Part shown: positions 45,830 through 56,066 of the stretch, piece by piece
Layout: the number at the start of each line of letters is the position of its first letter
Position numbering within the stretch: the stretch's first letter is position 1
NCBI RefSeq assembly: GCF_900496995.4
Contig: NW_024470384.1
Location: forward strand, 1 to 64,000
Direction: 5' to 3'
Length of the DNA: 64,000 bases
Source of the DNA: Aquila chrysaetos chrysaetos
Taxonomy: Eukaryota > Chordata > Aves > Accipitriformes > Accipitridae
Position numbers and translations under genes: made by a program
Notes under the pieces: generated by a model
Seen by the model: only the letters and a program-made list of their open reading frames with translations
The model's database searches: none
What the model was told of the DNA's origin: nothing

Positions 45830-47000
45830 GAAAGGAGGAAAAAAAAAAAAAAAAAAGGCAGCGGTGTGGGAAAGAGAGGGGGCCGGGCAGGGCAGGGAGG
45901 GACCGGAACACAGAAGGGGGAGAGAGGACAGGGCCCCGGGCTCACCACAGCTCTTGTTCTTGGCGCTGCCAGGAGAATTGGCCAGTTCAGACGCTTCTTT
46001 CTGCTCCTCTCCCGCTCCCCTCCTCTGCTGTAAAATCCGGCTGCACGGCTGTCCTCCTCCCCTAGGAGAACACGAGTCTCACAGGTCTTGCAAGACAGGT
46101 TCCTAGGCACGAGCCTCGCTCGCTCGCACACTACGTGGCCGTACGCACCGTCGGTGCCTGATACGGACCCTGCAGTGCACTCGGCGTCTGACGCTGCGGA
46201 CTACGAGGAGGGATCCTTCCACACGTGGAGAGGCAGGCTCTCTCTTGCCTGCAGCGGGAGGCAGCTGCCGGCCGGCCGGCCTTCCTTTCTTCTTTTACTC
46301 TTTCTCTGGCTCTCCAGCTTTACGCAGCACTCCTGCCCACAGCCGGTAAGGCCCCGCCTGTCCCTTTGTGCTCCGGCGCCGCCGGAGAGGGAGGAGGCAG
46401 AGACAGCCCACGCAAGCCTGAGGCTGCTGCGTCAACGGCATCCCCAAGGGGGAAGAGAGACAACCATGCCCAGAGCAGCCTCTGAGAAGAAGAGCATCGA
46501 CTCATTACCGCAGATCGCCCCTGGCCAGAGCCCCTCCTTCTGCAGAGGCTTCTGAGAGATGCACTGAGGGCCAGCTCGCTGCCTCACGACAGGGCTCGGG
46601 GGCTGCCTGCGGCCACAGCACAGGTCCAGGGGAGGGGGCTGGAGCTGGGGGCAGCGCACGGGCCGAGCGGGGGGGGGAGCTCTGGCGGCTCGGGGAGGCG
46701 CGCTGGCGCGCCTGGGGGGTGCGCGCCTCCCCCTTTCCTTCTACCGGCGGCTCTCGGGGAACTCCCGCCCGGCTCGCCTCCGGCGACCGGGAGCCTGCGC
46801 GGCGGCGTGCAGCTTCCGGCCCGGCAGCCCCGGGGGCAGCGGGCGGAGGCACGGCACCCCTCGCCCTCGCCCCCGCCGGAGGAGATCGCTCGCCTCACCC
46901 GCCGGTCCGGCGCTCGCCCGCTGCCAAGGGGACCCGCAGATGCGGCGGAGGGGTGGAGCCGGCGGCGACAGCCGGGCTGCAGTACCGCGCTTTGGCCACA
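45830..47000 (-). repeat. Diverged third copy of the segmental duplication, minus orientation
   Basis: It aligns by eye with 56780-57960, for example GAGGAGGGATCCTTCCACAC with GGCAGGCTCTCTCTTGC near 46205, and CTACCGGCGGCTCTCGGGGAACTC near 46741. Changes and indels are more frequent than between the other two copies. It lies between the X-box minisatellite and its inverted counterpart. Confidence 0.75.
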
Positions 47001-47590
47001 AGGCGGCAGCAGCGGAGGCGGCGCGGCGCTGGCTGCGGCTGCGAACTGTGCGTGCCGGCGCTGCAGTTCCGCGTTGGCACGACGGGGCAGCAGCAGCAGA
47101 GGGACGGCAGGACGCGCGTGCCCAGGGGCGGCCCGGCGCTGCGGTTCCGCGCTTTGCGCGCCGAGCGGCCGGCGACCACCGCGCGCCTGGGGCGGCAGCG
47201 GCGTTTTCATACCGGGAGGAAGCAACGAGCGCGGCGGCACCTCCCGCCGTGCCGCATTGCCGTTACCGTCGGACGGCACGTGCAGGACAGGGGCAGCCCC
47301 GCGCACTCGCAGCCTCCGAGCTGCAGTACCGAACGTTGGTCGCAGGGTGGCAACTGCCAGGGCTTGGCGCGGCGCGCCAGCCGCATGCGTGGCTCCCAGC
47401 TGCGTACCGAACTTTGGTCAATAGGCGGCGGAAGAGAGCGCTGGCGACGAAACGCGGCGCCACCGCGCATGCGCGGCTCCCCGAGCAGCTGCACGGCGTC
47501 GTGGTTGCCAGGCAACAGCAGGAGGGCGGCGCGAACAACGCGCCACCGCGCATGCGCGGCTCCCGAACGCCAGTGGACCCCCCCCGCGGT
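46980..47590 (-). repeat. Inverted, partly decayed counterpart of the X-box/NRF1 minisatellite
   Basis: On the minus strand the units repeat the 45.1-45.5 kb words: exact NRF1 cores at 47465-47474 and 47548-47557, and an X-box GGTTGCCAGGCAAC at about 47503-47516. Further left the units lose the palindrome but keep a GCAGTACCG / TTGGTC rhythm. The array runs into the N gap at 47594. Confidence 0.65.
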
Positions 47591-47593
47591 TGG

Positions 47594-48093
47594 NNNNNNN
47601 NNNNNNNNNNNNNNNNNNNNNNNNNNNNNNNNNNNNNNNNNNNNNNNNNNNNNNNNNNNNNNNNNNNNNNNNNNNNNNNNNNNNNNNNNNNNNNNNNNNN
47701 NNNNNNNNNNNNNNNNNNNNNNNNNNNNNNNNNNNNNNNNNNNNNNNNNNNNNNNNNNNNNNNNNNNNNNNNNNNNNNNNNNNNNNNNNNNNNNNNNNNN
47801 NNNNNNNNNNNNNNNNNNNNNNNNNNNNNNNNNNNNNNNNNNNNNNNNNNNNNNNNNNNNNNNNNNNNNNNNNNNNNNNNNNNNNNNNNNNNNNNNNNNN
47901 NNNNNNNNNNNNNNNNNNNNNNNNNNNNNNNNNNNNNNNNNNNNNNNNNNNNNNNNNNNNNNNNNNNNNNNNNNNNNNNNNNNNNNNNNNNNNNNNNNNN
48001 NNNNNNNNNNNNNNNNNNNNNNNNNNNNNNNNNNNNNNNNNNNNNNNNNNNNNNNNNNNNNNNNNNNNNNNNNNNNNNNNNNNNNNNNNNNNN
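47594..48093. other. Assembly gap of 500 N
   Basis: Exactly 500 N. It separates the inverted X-box array from the far end of duplication copy 2. Confidence 0.99.
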
Positions 48094-48354
48094 AAAGAAA
48101 AAGTACTGAGGACAGAAAAGAAAGAAAGACAGCTAGCTGGACAGGGGGGACACAGTTAGAAAGGACGGGAGAGGGAATGGGGCAGAGAGAGACAGACAGA
48201 AAAGGGAGCGAAAGAAAGCAAGGCAGAGGGACAGCAGGGCGGGATGGGGGGGAAGGGACAGGGGTCTGGACAGAGATGGAGAAATAAGCAGCAGGGACAG
48301 AGGAAAAGAGACAGAAAGAGGGCAGGGAACATGGCAGAGAAGGACAAATCAGGA
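48094..48354 (-). repeat. Segmental duplication, copy 2, distal fragment left of ERV-D
   Basis: Reverse complement of about 36410-36677 (GA-rich on the plus strand). It ends at AGGA (48351-48354), the target duplication of ERV-D. The rest of this copy continues at 56067. Confidence 0.9.
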
Positions 48355-49111
48355 TGTTACTGATTTGTCATTAATTTGTTTATTAGTTAGAATTAATCAT
48401 ATTTAGTTTTAATATTTTAGCAAAATCATATGTAGTTGTATTTTATATATTTAACCACCAACCAGTGTCTGCTGTGAAATCCCCTGTATAGCCCCGTATC
48501 AAGGCCAGAGAAATTGGCTAAAATCATCTAGTAGGAACATTTAGAACTTAGAGAACAGGATAAAGAAATACCTGACAACGGGGGCGTAAGTTGTCAGTAC
48601 GTTACCTGACAACGGCCTGTTTGGAGCGCAGCGGCCGATCCCTAAGGATAGAATGTGCGGTACAAGGCTCCTGGAAGGTCCCTGGCTAGAGCCGTTAGAG
48701 ATAACCGCATAGCTACTGTCAAAAAGGATGGATTGCACCTGTTGCCATACATCGATGAAGAAATCATAAACTCTAGACGAACTTTGCTTCATTATAATAC
48801 CAAACACACCTCCTGGTCAAAAGCTACCGCCTCCAAGACTTACACGCCTCGGAGAGACCTTCACTGCGCCTGCGTAAAAGATATTCACGTATGCTAATGA
48901 TTTCCCAAAAATCTAATGAATATGTATAACTTTTCTTGGAAATCTAATGAATATGTATCGATAAGTCTTAATATAAGGTGTATTGTTTTAAGACAGGTGT
49001 GCGTGGTTCGTGAGAGGACTCGCCGCGCACCCGGCCGTCAATAAAGAAGTGTCTGCTTATCTACACTAAATTGGTGTCGATAAGTTCTTCATTCCGAGCT
49101 TTTCGGTAACA
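48355..49111 (+). mobile_element. 5' LTR of ERV-D (757 bp)
   Basis: It begins TGTTACTGATTTGTCATTAA and ends GCTTTTCGGTAACA. A TATA-like ATATAAG (48971-48977) and AATAAA (49040-49045) mark the U3/R region; U5 is about 65 bp. The repeat is highly similar to the 3' LTR, so the insertion looks fairly young, although part of the differences may be sequencing indels. Confidence 0.92.
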
Positions 49112-49116
49112 GTTTT

Positions 49117-49134
49117 TGGCACCCCAGATGGGAC
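49117..49134 (+). promoter_or_regulatory. Primer binding site, tRNA-Arg type
   Basis: TGGCACCCCAGATGGGAC begins 6 nt after the LTR end. The matching tRNA would end GTCCCATCTGGGGTGCCA, which as I recall is the 3' end of a vertebrate tRNA-Arg(CCU); this should be checked against a tRNA database. Arg-primed elements are known (the HERV-R/ERV3 group was named for this). Confidence 0.7.
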
Positions 49135-49283
49135 CCTCGCTGAGAAGACCGGAGGATCGGGGACCGATCGGTTCCTGCCGGCACCGAGGATTTCTCGGGG
49201 ATACCCATCGATCCCCGATCCATAAGGCTCTTTGTGACGTCCCCTGGATTTTGGTAAGACCCTTCTTTTAAATATTAAGGATA

Positions 49284-49749
49284 GTGGGTTAGAGTCCCAC
49301 CGGTATTGTTTGGGTTAGAGTCCCCCGAGTGGGTTAGAGTCCCACCGGTATTGTTTGGGGTTAGAGTCCCCCCGAGTGGGTTAGAGTCCCACCGGTATTG
49401 TTTGGGGTTAGAGTCCCCCCGAGTGGGTTAGAGTCCCACCGGTATTGTTTGGGGTTAGAGTCCCCCCGAGTGGGTTAGAGTCCCACCGGTAGTTTGGGGT
49501 TAGAGTCCCCGAGTGGGTTAGAGTCCCCCCGGTATCGTCTGCCTGTCAGACGCGGCGAAAGCTGCGCAAGGTTGGACAAAAGGATCCTGAAGGAAGTAGA
49601 AGCCTAGGCGTCTGCCCGTAAGACATAAGCGAAAGCTATTGCTGGGTTGGACAATTTGGGAGTGGGTTAGAGTCCCACAACTTTTGAGGATTCTGGGTTA
49701 GAGTCCCAGCTTCAAAAGCATTTTGGAAATTTTGGGTTTGAGTCCCAAA
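49284..49749 (+). ncRNA. Array of about 14 T-arm-like hairpins in the ERV-D leader
   Basis: Each unit is a short stem closing the 7-nt loop TTAGAGT (TTTGAGT in the last). GTGGG/CCCAC stems are at 49284-49300, 49329-49345, 49376-49392, 49423-49439, 49470-49486 and 49662-49678. GGGG/CCCC stems are at 49357-49371, 49404-49418, 49451-49465 and 49496-49510. Weaker GGG/CCC versions are at 49312-49324 and 49513-49529. CTGGG/CCCAG is at 49693-49709 and TTTGGG/CCCAAA at 49731-49749. Stem sequences change but pairing is kept, which argues for an RNA structure. The geometry (5-bp stem, 7-nt loop) is that of a tRNA T-arm. This is part of the proviral genomic RNA rather than a separate gene. Confidence 0.7.
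49537..49655 (+). ncRNA. Duplicated GNRA-hairpin module in the ERV-D leader
   Basis: Two similar modules (49537-49580 and 49610-49655) each hold GTCTGCCYGTMAGAC, able to pair GTCT with AGAC, then a hairpin with a GAAA tetraloop (GCGGC-GAAA-GCTGC at 49552-49565; a bulged version at 49625-49639), then GGTTGGACAA. The location between T-arm-like hairpins suggests part of a packaging or dimerisation region, which is inference. Confidence 0.5.
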
Positions 49750-49756
49750 TTCTAAA

Positions 49757-49758
49757 GG

Positions 49759-49813
<55 letters not shown>

Positions 49814-49868
49814 AAAAAAAAAGAGGAAAAAAAAAGAGAAAAAAAAAGGAAAAAAAGGGAAAAAAAAT
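49757..49868 (+). repeat. A-rich tract with a run of about 50 A
   Basis: A long poly-A run is followed by A-runs broken by GGG and GAGG. It lies in the ERV-D leader. Its length is probably unreliable in the assembly. Confidence 0.9.
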
Positions 49869-50104
49869 GAGATATATTGTGTACTTGGAAGTATCGTGAG
49901 TGTTTTAAGTGTGGGATGTGCAACTGAGCATGAAGTGAGTCTTGGCAACGATTGTAGTGTCTCTTATTGAAGTTGGAAGTTATAAAGTGTGAATATATTT
50001 GCTGGTTAATAATTTTGCCAGGGGATATTGGTTATAACTCTTGCTTAGGGAAGTCGGCTTTGTCCGTGCCCTAGGCAAGTAGGTGGACTCCATTACCTGG
50101 CAAC

Positions 50105-50280
50105 AATTGTTATTTGTATTTATTTAATATCTGGTGTTTGATATATGTATTTGGTATTTGAAACTTTGTATTTGATATTTGGCATTTGGTATTTGGTTTG
50201 GTATTTAACATCTGACAATTGATTATTGATTTTTGATATTTGTTATATATATTTAATAGATATTTAGTATTGGGTATAAA
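50105..50280 (+). repeat. AT-rich TATTTGG-type repeat before gag
   Basis: Irregular copies of TATTTGGTATTTG and TTTGATATTTG fill the last part of the leader up to the first gag ATG. No coding frame. Confidence 0.7.
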
Positions 50281-50317
50281 CATAATGGCATTTGCCAAAT
50301 TATTTAAGAGTAAGAGT

Positions 50318-51827
50318 ATGGGAAATTTGTCCACTGATGGAAAGATACCGAAAACATCTCCGTTGGGATGTTTGTTGGCACATTAGGGTGAATTATATGA
50401 TGATTTACGTAAAAATCAAATGATTGAATATTGTAATCATTAGTGGCCTCTGTATACATTAGAGGATCAGGAAAGGTAGCCCGTGAATGGGACACTGAAT
50501 TATAACACCATTCTGCAGTTAATGTTGTTTTGTAGAAGAGAGGGGAAATGGAGTGAAGTACCTTATGTGGATTTATTTTTTTACTTAAGGCAGAGACAAG
50601 ATTGGCAGAATGAGTGCAAGCTAGTTAGTAGGGACAATTTGGTAATGGCTATAACTTTTGATAATAAGAAAGAGAAGAAATGTTGTCTGGCATGTGATAT
50701 TGCCCCCAAAGAGGATGAAGGGCCAGAGTTAGATATATCCCCTCCCAGGAGAGGAAGGAATTGGGGGTGAGAGCATAGGGAACAGATGGAAGAACCAGAA
50801 AGCAGTGGAATAGAGGATACAGGGGAAGGACCGTCTGAAGTTGTGATTCATACCCCCATTTCTCCAAGGACCTGACAGCAGGCACAAACAATAGCTCCCT
50901 TGAGGCAGGGAGTTGGTAACAATGGACCAGTGTATGTAAAGGTGCCCTTTTCGGGTGTGGACTTGATGGCTTGGAAGCAGGCAGCTGGAGTATATAGAGA
51001 AGATCTTGAGAGAGTTGGCAGAGTAGTGGATACTATAATTAAAACGCAGAATCCAGACTGGAGTGATTTACAGGTGATCTTGGATAATTTGTTGGATGAT
51101 ACAGAAAAGCAGATGGTACTAAAAACTGGCAAAGCACAGGCAGAAGTGGCAGTATTGAGTGGGACAATAGGTGGAACATTAGAACAGAATTTTCTGTCTG
51201 GGGATCCGCAGTGAGATCCAAATAACGTGGAACATAGAGAAAGGCTGAGTCAGTATCAGAAATAGATTTTATATGAAGTTAAACATGCTATCTTTGAATT
51301 GGTCTAAATTATATGAGGTGAGGCAAGGTAAGAATGAATCTCCCTCAGCGTTTCTGGAAAGATTAAAGGAAGCTGCCAGAAAATATACTGATTTAAGAAT
51401 AGAAACAGAAGCGGCTCAGATACAGTTGGCTTTGATTTTTATGGGGCAGTCGGCACCAGACATAAGAAAGAAACTTCAGAAGCTGGAGGGAGAGGATTCA
51501 AGGAGTTTGAATAAAATGTTGGAGACAACATGGAAAGTGTATAATAACAGGGAAAAAGAAGAAAAGAAAATCAGAGAAAATAGATTACTGGCCGTAATGA
51601 CAGGAACAACAGACAGAAGACGAGGTAAAGGAAGAAGACGAGGTGGCAGTGGACGGAGAGAATTTATGAATTTTAGCAATCAGAATTTTAACACCCCCTT
51701 AGGAATGAATCAGTGTGCTTTGTGTCGGGAGGAAGGACATTGGAGAAAAGATTGTCCTAAAAATGTGCAGTGTTCAAGAAAAAATATTCAAAAGAAGGTA
51801 GCCAGAATGATGGTTTTGGATGAATGA
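50318..51827 (+). pseudogene. ERV-D gag pseudogene (matrix, capsid, nucleocapsid)
   Basis: The start at 50318 opens with MGN, a possible myristoylation signal; an in-frame ATG at 50285 is an alternative. A matrix-like part runs to about 50770, a Pro-rich and acidic linker follows, then capsid. The major homology region is visible as QGKNESPSAFLERLKEA (about 51329-51380). The nucleocapsid has one zinc knuckle, CALCREEGHWRKDC (about 51715-51757), after an Arg-rich stretch. Gag forms the virion shell and packages RNA. The first frame carries stops at 50384, 50441, 50477, 50768, 50873, 51212 and 51263, and a one-base shift near 51270 moves to the frame of capsid and pol. A TGA at 51825 ends gag in the same frame as protease. 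Confidence 0.88.
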
Positions 51828-54650
51828 AGGGGACCGGAGGGGAACCCAGCTGAGCCTCTGGTTATAATTAAGCTGGGAGAAAAAGAAGTCAAATTTTTAA
51901 TAGATACAGGAGCGACATTTTCGGTATTAAATACTTGTAAAGGGAAAATTGGAACAAAAACGGCAAACATAGTAAGAGCAACAGGGAAAGAAGAAAACAG
52001 ACCATTCCTGCAACCTCTGGATTTAAAATTTGGAAATAAAATAATTACACATGAATTTTTGTATGTACCAGAATGCCCGATACCCTTGTTAGGAAGAGAT
52101 TTGTTATCTAAATTAAATGCACAAATTGTTTTTGAGGAAGGAGAACTCTTTTTGAAGATACCTGAGTCAAAAACAAGAGAAATCCTAATGATACAAGAAA
52201 AAGTGGAGGAGCAAGAAATTCCACCAGAGGTGGATTTTGCAGTGATCCCTACAGTGTGGGAAACAGATATTCCTGGTAAATCAAAATTAGCAGTACCTGT
52301 AAAAATAGATCTAAAAGAAAGTGCAGGAACAATAAAAATTAAACAATACCCAATTAAACCAGAGGTCAGACAGGAGTTAAAGAAATTGATTGACAAATTT
52401 TTGAAGCATAAAATTTTGGAGGAATGTGAATCTGAATATAATACTCCTATTTTACCGGTTAGAAAACCCTCGGGAGAATACAGGTTAGTGCAAGATTTAA
52501 GAGCAGTGAATCAAATAGCCAAAGACATATATCCTGTGGTTGCAAATCTTTATACATTGCTAACAGTATTAAAGGAGACTCATCAGTGGTTTACAGTGTT
52601 TGATTTAAAGGATGCTTTCTTTTACATACCCTTGGAGAAGGAAAGCAAAAAGTTGTTTGCTTTCGAATGAAAAATCCACAAACTAGGTGAAAGATACAGC
52701 TGACATGGACAAGACTACCCCAAGGATTTAAAAATAGCCCGACATTTTTTGGAAACCAGCTGGCAAAAGAGCTTGAAATCTGGAAACGAGACAAACCAAG
52801 GCCTGAACATTTGCTTCTACAATATGTGGATGACATATTGATTGCTACAGAAGAAAGATCTACCTACATACAGCTGTTTGTTCATGAAAGACAACACCTG
52901 GCACTTAGGGTGTTAACCCAGAAGATGGGGAGCTGGAAACGACCAATCAGCTACTTCTCCAAACAACTGGACACAGTGAGTAAAGGGTGACCAAATTGTC
53001 TTAAAGCAGTGGCTGCAACAGTAATGATTATACAAAAACCTCGGAAATTGACTTTGAGAAAAACAATAACAGTCTATGTCCCACACATGGTGAAAACTGT
53101 TCTAGAACAAAAGGGGGGACATTAGCTATCTCCGAGCAGAATGATGAAGTACCAAGTAATATTAACAAGATGATGTAATTTTAAAAGCAACTAACCTGGC
53201 AAATCCAGCTGTGTTTTTAAGTTCCATACAGGAAGAAGGACAATTGGAACATGATTGCCTGGCTGCTATTGAGTATGTTTATTCCAGTCGTGAAGATTTG
53301 AAGGATGTACCATTGGAGCGACCGGACTGGGACCTGTATACAGATGGTAACAGCTTTGTAGAGCAAGGAGTTCGATACGCTGGATATGCGGTAACAACAG
53401 ATACCACAGTTATAGAAGCAAAAGCATTGCCAAGTACCACCTCAGCTCAAAAAGCAGAACTTATTGCTTTGATTCGAGCTTTAGAACTAAGTGACAAAAG
53501 AAAGTAAATATTTGGACAGATTCAAAGTATGCTTTTGGAGTAGTACATGTCCATGCAGCATTGTGGAAAGAAAGAGGATTATTGTCCTCCCAAGGATCAA
53601 ATATTAAACACCAAGATGAAATTTTACAATTATTACAAGCGGTTCAGAAACCAAATCAGGTAACAATCATGCACTGTAAAGCACATCAAATCGGAAACAC
53701 AAAGGAAATCACTGGAAATAATTTAGCCGACCAAACAGCAAGAAAGGTAACAAAAGAACGAACATTGCAAATAGCATTAATTCCCTCCAAAACAGTAACT
53801 CTCCCTAGGGAAAAACGAAAATACTCAGAGGAGGATGATAAGCTAGGTCAATTATTAAATGCTAAGAAAAACCTAGCCAGATGGTAGGTAACACCTAAAG
53901 GACAGGTAGTAGTTCCACCCTTTTTGATGAGAGAAATAATTCAAACAAAGCATCAGGAGTGTCACTGGAGAACAAAGGCCTTAGTAACTTCCTTACAAAA
54001 ACAACTGGTATCACTCAGAATGTTAGGAATAGCTAAAAAAAAAAAATAACTGCAAAATGTGAAGTATGTTTGAAAAATAATCCAATAATCAGGAAAAAAG
54101 TTCAAAGGGGTCGAATAAAATCTGGTACAGAGCCTGGAGATTATTGGCAAGTAGATTTTTCAGAACTACCTAGACAGAATGGGTACCGGTACATCCTGGT
54201 GGAGGTTGATACTTTTACAGGATGGCCAGAAGCTTTTCCCTGTCGTTCCACACAAGCAAAAGAAGTGGTAAAATGGTTACTACGAGAAATAATTCCAAGG
54301 TTTAAAGTTCCTATTGAAATTTCTTCTGACAAAGGTCCACACTTTGTTGCAGAAGTGATCCAAAATGTTAGCAAAATTCTAGGTATCACATGGGATTTAC
54401 ATACCACATGGAGGCCACAATCCAGTGGGAAAGTAGAAAGAATGAATCAAACCTTAAAAAGACAAATAAGCAAAATTTGTTAAGAGACTAATTTAAAATG
54501 GCCTCAAGCACTTCCATTAACACTATTACGAATCAGAATACAGCCAAAGAGTGGAACCTCAGTCAGTCCTTATGAATTATTATATGGAAAACCTTATGAA
54601 TCTCCAGAACCAAACCCGAACATGTAGATAAAAAGAAAACAAGATGTGTA
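51828..54650 (+). pseudogene. ERV-D pro-pol pseudogene (protease, RT, RNase H, integrase)
   Basis: Directly after the gag stop the same frame continues into protease with FLIDTGATFSVL (active-site DTG at 51903) and PLLGRDLL, then RT fingers and palm (VRKPSGEYRLVQDLRAVN, FDLKDAFFYIPL). The frame breaks near 52668. A second frame gives [16 protein letters not shown] and the catalytic QYVDDILIA (about 52818-52845). RT is then shortened: the thumb seems deleted near 52860. RNase H lies at 53211-53887 (YTDGNS, AQKAELIALIRALELS, TDSKYAFGVV, NNLADQTA), and integrase at 54070-54650 (VDFSELP, SSDKGPHF, GKVERMNQT). Stops at 52668, 52688, 52987, 53508, 53885, 54481 and 54625 and poly-A shifts disable it. 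Gammaretroviruses express pol by reading through the gag stop; the layout here fits that. Confidence 0.88.
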
Positions 54651-55288
54651 TAACTATTTGTTTTCCTTAAAAAAAAACTTTAACTGCAATTCGAAGAACA
54701 GTGATATAGAATAGACCATTATCCCTGAAAGTTCCGGTGCATAACTTACAACCAGGAGACTATGTCTATGTGAAAACGTGGACTTCCGAACCCTGCAGGA
54801 ACATTGAAAAAGACCCTTCCAGATACTGTTAACCACCTTCACAGCTATTAGAATTACAAAATCAGATGTTTGGATACACTACATTCAAGTGAAGAAAACA
54901 CCTACTCCATGAAAAATTATTAGCCGGGATCCAAAAACTTTAAAACTGTCTCTGAAACATGTCTAATTTTTCATATCTGTTTGTGTTTGTTCTTTTTATA
55001 TTAGTTCAGCAGATAATGATAGTAGAAACCTGGACTGATTTGATAATCAGGAACAAAAAGACAAGTAAAAACAAAACAATTGATTAGCATTCCTGAAAAA
55101 AATGTCTGAAGAAACAATTTACCAATAGAATTACAGTAAATTACATGATCATGAGAAAGGTTCCAATTGTTCCACCAAAATGCAGTCCACCACCAGTATA
55201 TGCCGAAACAAATATTAACTCTCAGAATAATAATAAATAAATATTAGATAGATGATGTGAAAGTATTGAAATAATTTTCAACACTTTC
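54651..55288 (+). pseudogene. ERV-D env remnant and 3' untranslated part
   Basis: After integrase about 640 bp remains, against roughly 2 kb for a full env. A hydrophobic stretch with FVFVLFILVQQIMIVETWT (near 54985-55040) may be the env signal peptide, followed only by short broken frames. No transmembrane-subunit Cys motif or membrane span is left. Confidence 0.55.
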
Positions 55289-55300
55289 AAAGGAGGGAAA
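55289..55300 (+). promoter_or_regulatory. Polypurine tract of ERV-D
   Basis: AAAGGAGGGAAA lies directly before the TG of the 3' LTR, the expected position of the plus-strand primer. Confidence 0.85.
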
Positions 55301-56066
55301 TGTTACTGATTTGTCATTAATTTGTTATTAGTTAGAATTAATCATATTTAGTTTTAATATTTTAGCAAAATCATATGTATGTTGTATTTATATATTTAAC
55401 CACCAACCAGTGTCTGCTGTGAAATCCCCTGTATAGCCCCGTATCAAGGCCAGAGAAATTGGCTAAAATCATCTAGTAGGAACATTTAGAACTTAGAGAA
55501 CAGGATAAAGAAATACCTGACAACGGGGTGGTGTAAGAGTTGTCAGTACGTTACCTGACAACGGCCTGTTTGGAGCGCAGCGGCCGATCCCTAAGGATAG
55601 AATGTGCGGTACAAGGCTCCTGGAAGGTCCCTGGCTAGAGCCGTAGAGATAACCGCATAGCTAACTGTCAAAAAGGATGGATTGTCACCTGTTTGCCATA
55701 ACATCGATGAAGAAATCATAAACTCTAGACGAACTTTGCTTCATTATAATACCAAAACACACCTCCTGGTCAAAAGCTACCCGCCGCCAAGACGTACCAC
55801 GCCTCGGAGAGACCTTCACTGCGCCTGCGTAAAGATATTCACGTATGCTAATGATTTTCCCCAAAATCTAATGAATATGTATAACTTTTCTTGGAAATCT
55901 ATGAATATGTATCGATAAGTCTTAATATAAGGTGTATTGTTTTGAAGACAGGTGTGCGTGGTTCGTGAGAGGACTCGCCCGCGCACCCGCCGTCAATAAA
56001 GAAGTGTCTGCTTATCTACACTAAATTGGTGTCGATAAGTTCTTCATTCCGAGCTTTTCGGTAACA
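55301..56066 (+). mobile_element. 3' LTR of ERV-D (766 bp)
   Basis: It matches the 5' LTR throughout, with a few substitutions and many one-base insertions or deletions, mostly in runs of the same base (for example ACCAAAACAC against ACCAAACAC). AATAAA is at 55995-56000. It ends GGTAACA, followed by the AGGA duplication. Confidence 0.92.

Larger units (their letters stand above)
48355..56066 (+). mobile_element. ERV-D: near-complete gammaretrovirus-like provirus with two LTRs
   Basis: This 7.7-kb insertion has paired LTRs (48355-49111; 55301-56066), TG...CA ends with the inverted repeat TGTTAC/GTAACA, flanking AGGA duplications (48351-48354; 56067-56070), a primer binding site, a long structured leader, gag, pro-pol and a polypurine tract. 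Env is reduced to a remnant. A four-base duplication, gag and pol in one frame split by a stop, and one zinc knuckle all fit a gammaretrovirus-like element. Many stops and frameshifts make it non-functional. It is inserted in duplication copy 2; copy 1 preserves the unfilled site at 36410-36413. Confidence 0.93.

Noticed and set aside
49284-49529. CRISPR-like alternation of a conserved repeat and short spacers
   Set aside because: The repeats are only 13-17 nt, the spacers are themselves repeated, and the setting is a retroviral leader in a vertebrate genome.
49284-49749. tRNA genes
   Set aside because: Only T-arm-like hairpins are present; acceptor, D and anticodon arms are absent.
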